Shown: positions 6,191-6,780 of the stretch, piece after piece
How the letters are laid out: every line of letters begins with the position of its first letter
Numbering within the stretch: the stretch's first letter is position 1
Source of the DNA: Alphaproteobacteria bacterium MarineAlpha3_Bin3
GTDB lineage: Bacteria > Pseudomonadota > Alphaproteobacteria > Rhodospirillales > Casp-alpha2
Assembly: GCA_002938075.1 (NCBI GenBank)
Contig: PTLK01000107.1
Span: 1 to 6,780, forward strand
Reading direction: 5' to 3'
DNA: 6,780 bases
Notes under the pieces: model-generated
Seen by the model: only the letters and a program-made list of their open reading frames with translations
Databases searched by the model: none
What the model was told of the DNA's origin: nothing
Translations under genes and position numbers: made by a program

Positions 6191-6619
6191 ATGTATAGCC
6201 GTATCCTCCTGACGGTGGACCTGAAGGAGGAGGCTTAGTGGAAGAAGGCGTTGTCGACGGCGGTCGAATACGCCAAGGATTTCGGGGCCGACCTTCACGT
6301 GGCGACGGTGTTGCCGGACTTCGGGATGCCCGTGGTTCGGGGGTTTTTCCCTGACGATTTTCAGGAAAAAGCGCAATCTGACATCGAGGACAAGCTTGCG
6401 GTCTTTTGCGACGAACACATCGCTTCCAAAATTGGAGCCCATTCCGTGGTCCGGGTCGGCAATGTGTACGAGGAAATTCTCAAACTCGCCGATGAAATTT
6501 CCTGCGACCTTATCGTCATGGCTTCCCACCGGCCGGAGTTGAAGGATTACCTCCTTGGTCCCAATGCCGCCCGGGTTGTCCGCCACGCCAATTGTTCGGT
6601 GCTGGTAGTCTGGGATTAA
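6191..6619 (+). pseudogene. Universal stress protein (UspA family) interrupted by an in-frame amber codon
   Basis: From the ATG at 6191 the frame encodes MYSRILLTVDLKEEA, then TAG at 6236-6238 (codon 16), then continues WKKALSTAVEYAK onward for 126 codons to TAA at 6617-6619. Without the stop it would be a normal-length 142-residue Usp domain. The first 15 residues contain the family's first beta strand with the conserved Asp (D10) that contacts nucleotide in ATP-binding members. The rest keeps DLIVMASHRPELKDYLLGPNAARVV and the final strand CSVLVV. Relatives I recall have Ser before the Trp-Lys-Lys, and TCG to TAG is a single-base change. The only plausible in-frame restart is TTG at 6251, giving 122 residues without strand 1. 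An AAGGAGGAGG at 6224-6233 sits upstream of it, but 17 bases away, which is long. Usp genes often accompany TRAP transporters (for example TeaD with TeaABC). It could be a pseudogene, a sequencing error, a shortened protein or readthrough. Confidence 0.8.
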
Positions 6620-6652
6620 TGGCGGGCTTTTATAGGAAGTACAGTTGATCAT

Positions 6653-6685
6653 AAAAAAACGCCGCCGGGGTGCCGGCGGCGTTTT
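6653..6685. terminator. Bidirectional intrinsic terminator between convergent genes
   Basis: A perfect 13-bp stem, AAAACGCCGCCGG at 6656-6668 with CCGGCGGCGTTTT at 6673-6685, has a GGTG loop. On the minus strand it is followed by seven T (complement of 6653-6659), and on the plus strand by TTTT and a T-containing stretch. It therefore can end the transporter/usp transcript (34 bases after the usp stop) and the converging minus-strand gene (44 bases after its stop). The stronger T-tract faces the minus-strand gene. Confidence 0.92.
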
Positions 6686-6728
6686 GTCATTTTCACCGGC
6701 CCCCAGGCGGAGACCCGGCCAAAGAGGC

Positions 6729-6780
6729 CTAATTGAGCGATTTCAGATAGGCAATGACGTCGGCCTGCTGGCTTTTCTTT
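6729..6780 (-). CDS. C-terminal end of a probable class I cytochrome c (partial)
   Basis: On the minus strand the last codons read KKSQQADVIAYLKSLN followed by TAG (complement of 6729-6731). The gene continues beyond the right edge. The pattern of a helix with 'xxDVIAYLKSL' at the very C-terminus is characteristic of class I c-type cytochromes, whose final helix has Leu-Ile-Ala-Tyr-Leu and packs on the N-terminal haem helix. The CXXCH haem site is outside the window, so the assignment rests on 16 residues. It converges on the usp gene, with the shared terminator between them. Confidence 0.6.
   Translation of the reverse strand, partial: KKSQQADVIAYLKSLN

Noticed and set aside
6238..6354. GTG overlapping the amber codon, with a good upstream Shine-Dalgarno, as a restart for Usp
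   Set aside because: It is out of frame with the Usp sequence and ends at TGA (6352-6354) after 38 codons with no recognisable protein.
5651..6652. 333-codon minus-strand frame opposite the permease end and usp
   Set aside because: It is an antisense shadow, basic and histidine-rich without domain features, while the plus strand carries clear family matches.

Overview
The window is high-GC DNA with dense, short-spaced genes. The protein sequences look alphaproteobacterial, most like Rhodospirillales-type relatives. This is judged from the style of the adenine phosphoribosyltransferase, the class III aminotransferase and the TAXI-type TRAP transporter, not from a database search. It reads as ordinary chromosome. 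I see no insertion sequence, phage gene, tRNA, rRNA or CRISPR array.

Layout: (1) 1-459, minus strand, holds the first 153 codons of adenine phosphoribosyltransferase (apt), cut by the window edge. (2) A 97-base divergent gap separates it from 557-1888, plus strand, a complete class III PLP-dependent aminotransferase. (3) That gene overlaps by 7 bases a 165-residue protein of unknown function at 1882-2379. (4) 2380-2690 is a 311-base non-coding stretch. (5) 2691-3686 is a secreted TAXI-family solute-binding protein, followed by a strong intrinsic terminator at 3706-3755. (6) 3776-6178 is an 800-residue fused TRAP permease with a C-terminal DUF3394/PDZ-like extension. (7) 12 bases later comes a universal stress protein gene (6191-6619) with an in-frame amber codon at position 16. 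(8) A hairpin with a 13-bp stem at 6653-6685 separates this from the 3' end of a minus-strand gene (6729-6780), probably a class I cytochrome c.

The central unit is a complete tripartite TRAP system of the TAXI type. A periplasmic binding protein captures an unknown solute, and one polypeptide supplies both the small (DctQ-like) and large (DctM-like) membrane subunits. The third gene would encode a Usp protein of the kind that often accompanies TRAP transporters. The terminator between binding protein and permease is placed to give an excess of binding protein over permease. The upstream aminotransferase could process an imported amine or amino acid, but nothing in the sequence fixes the substrate.

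The most notable observation is the nonsense codon in the Usp gene. The reading frame is otherwise intact on both sides and has a good ribosome binding site at its normal start. I did not find a clearly novel biological system here.
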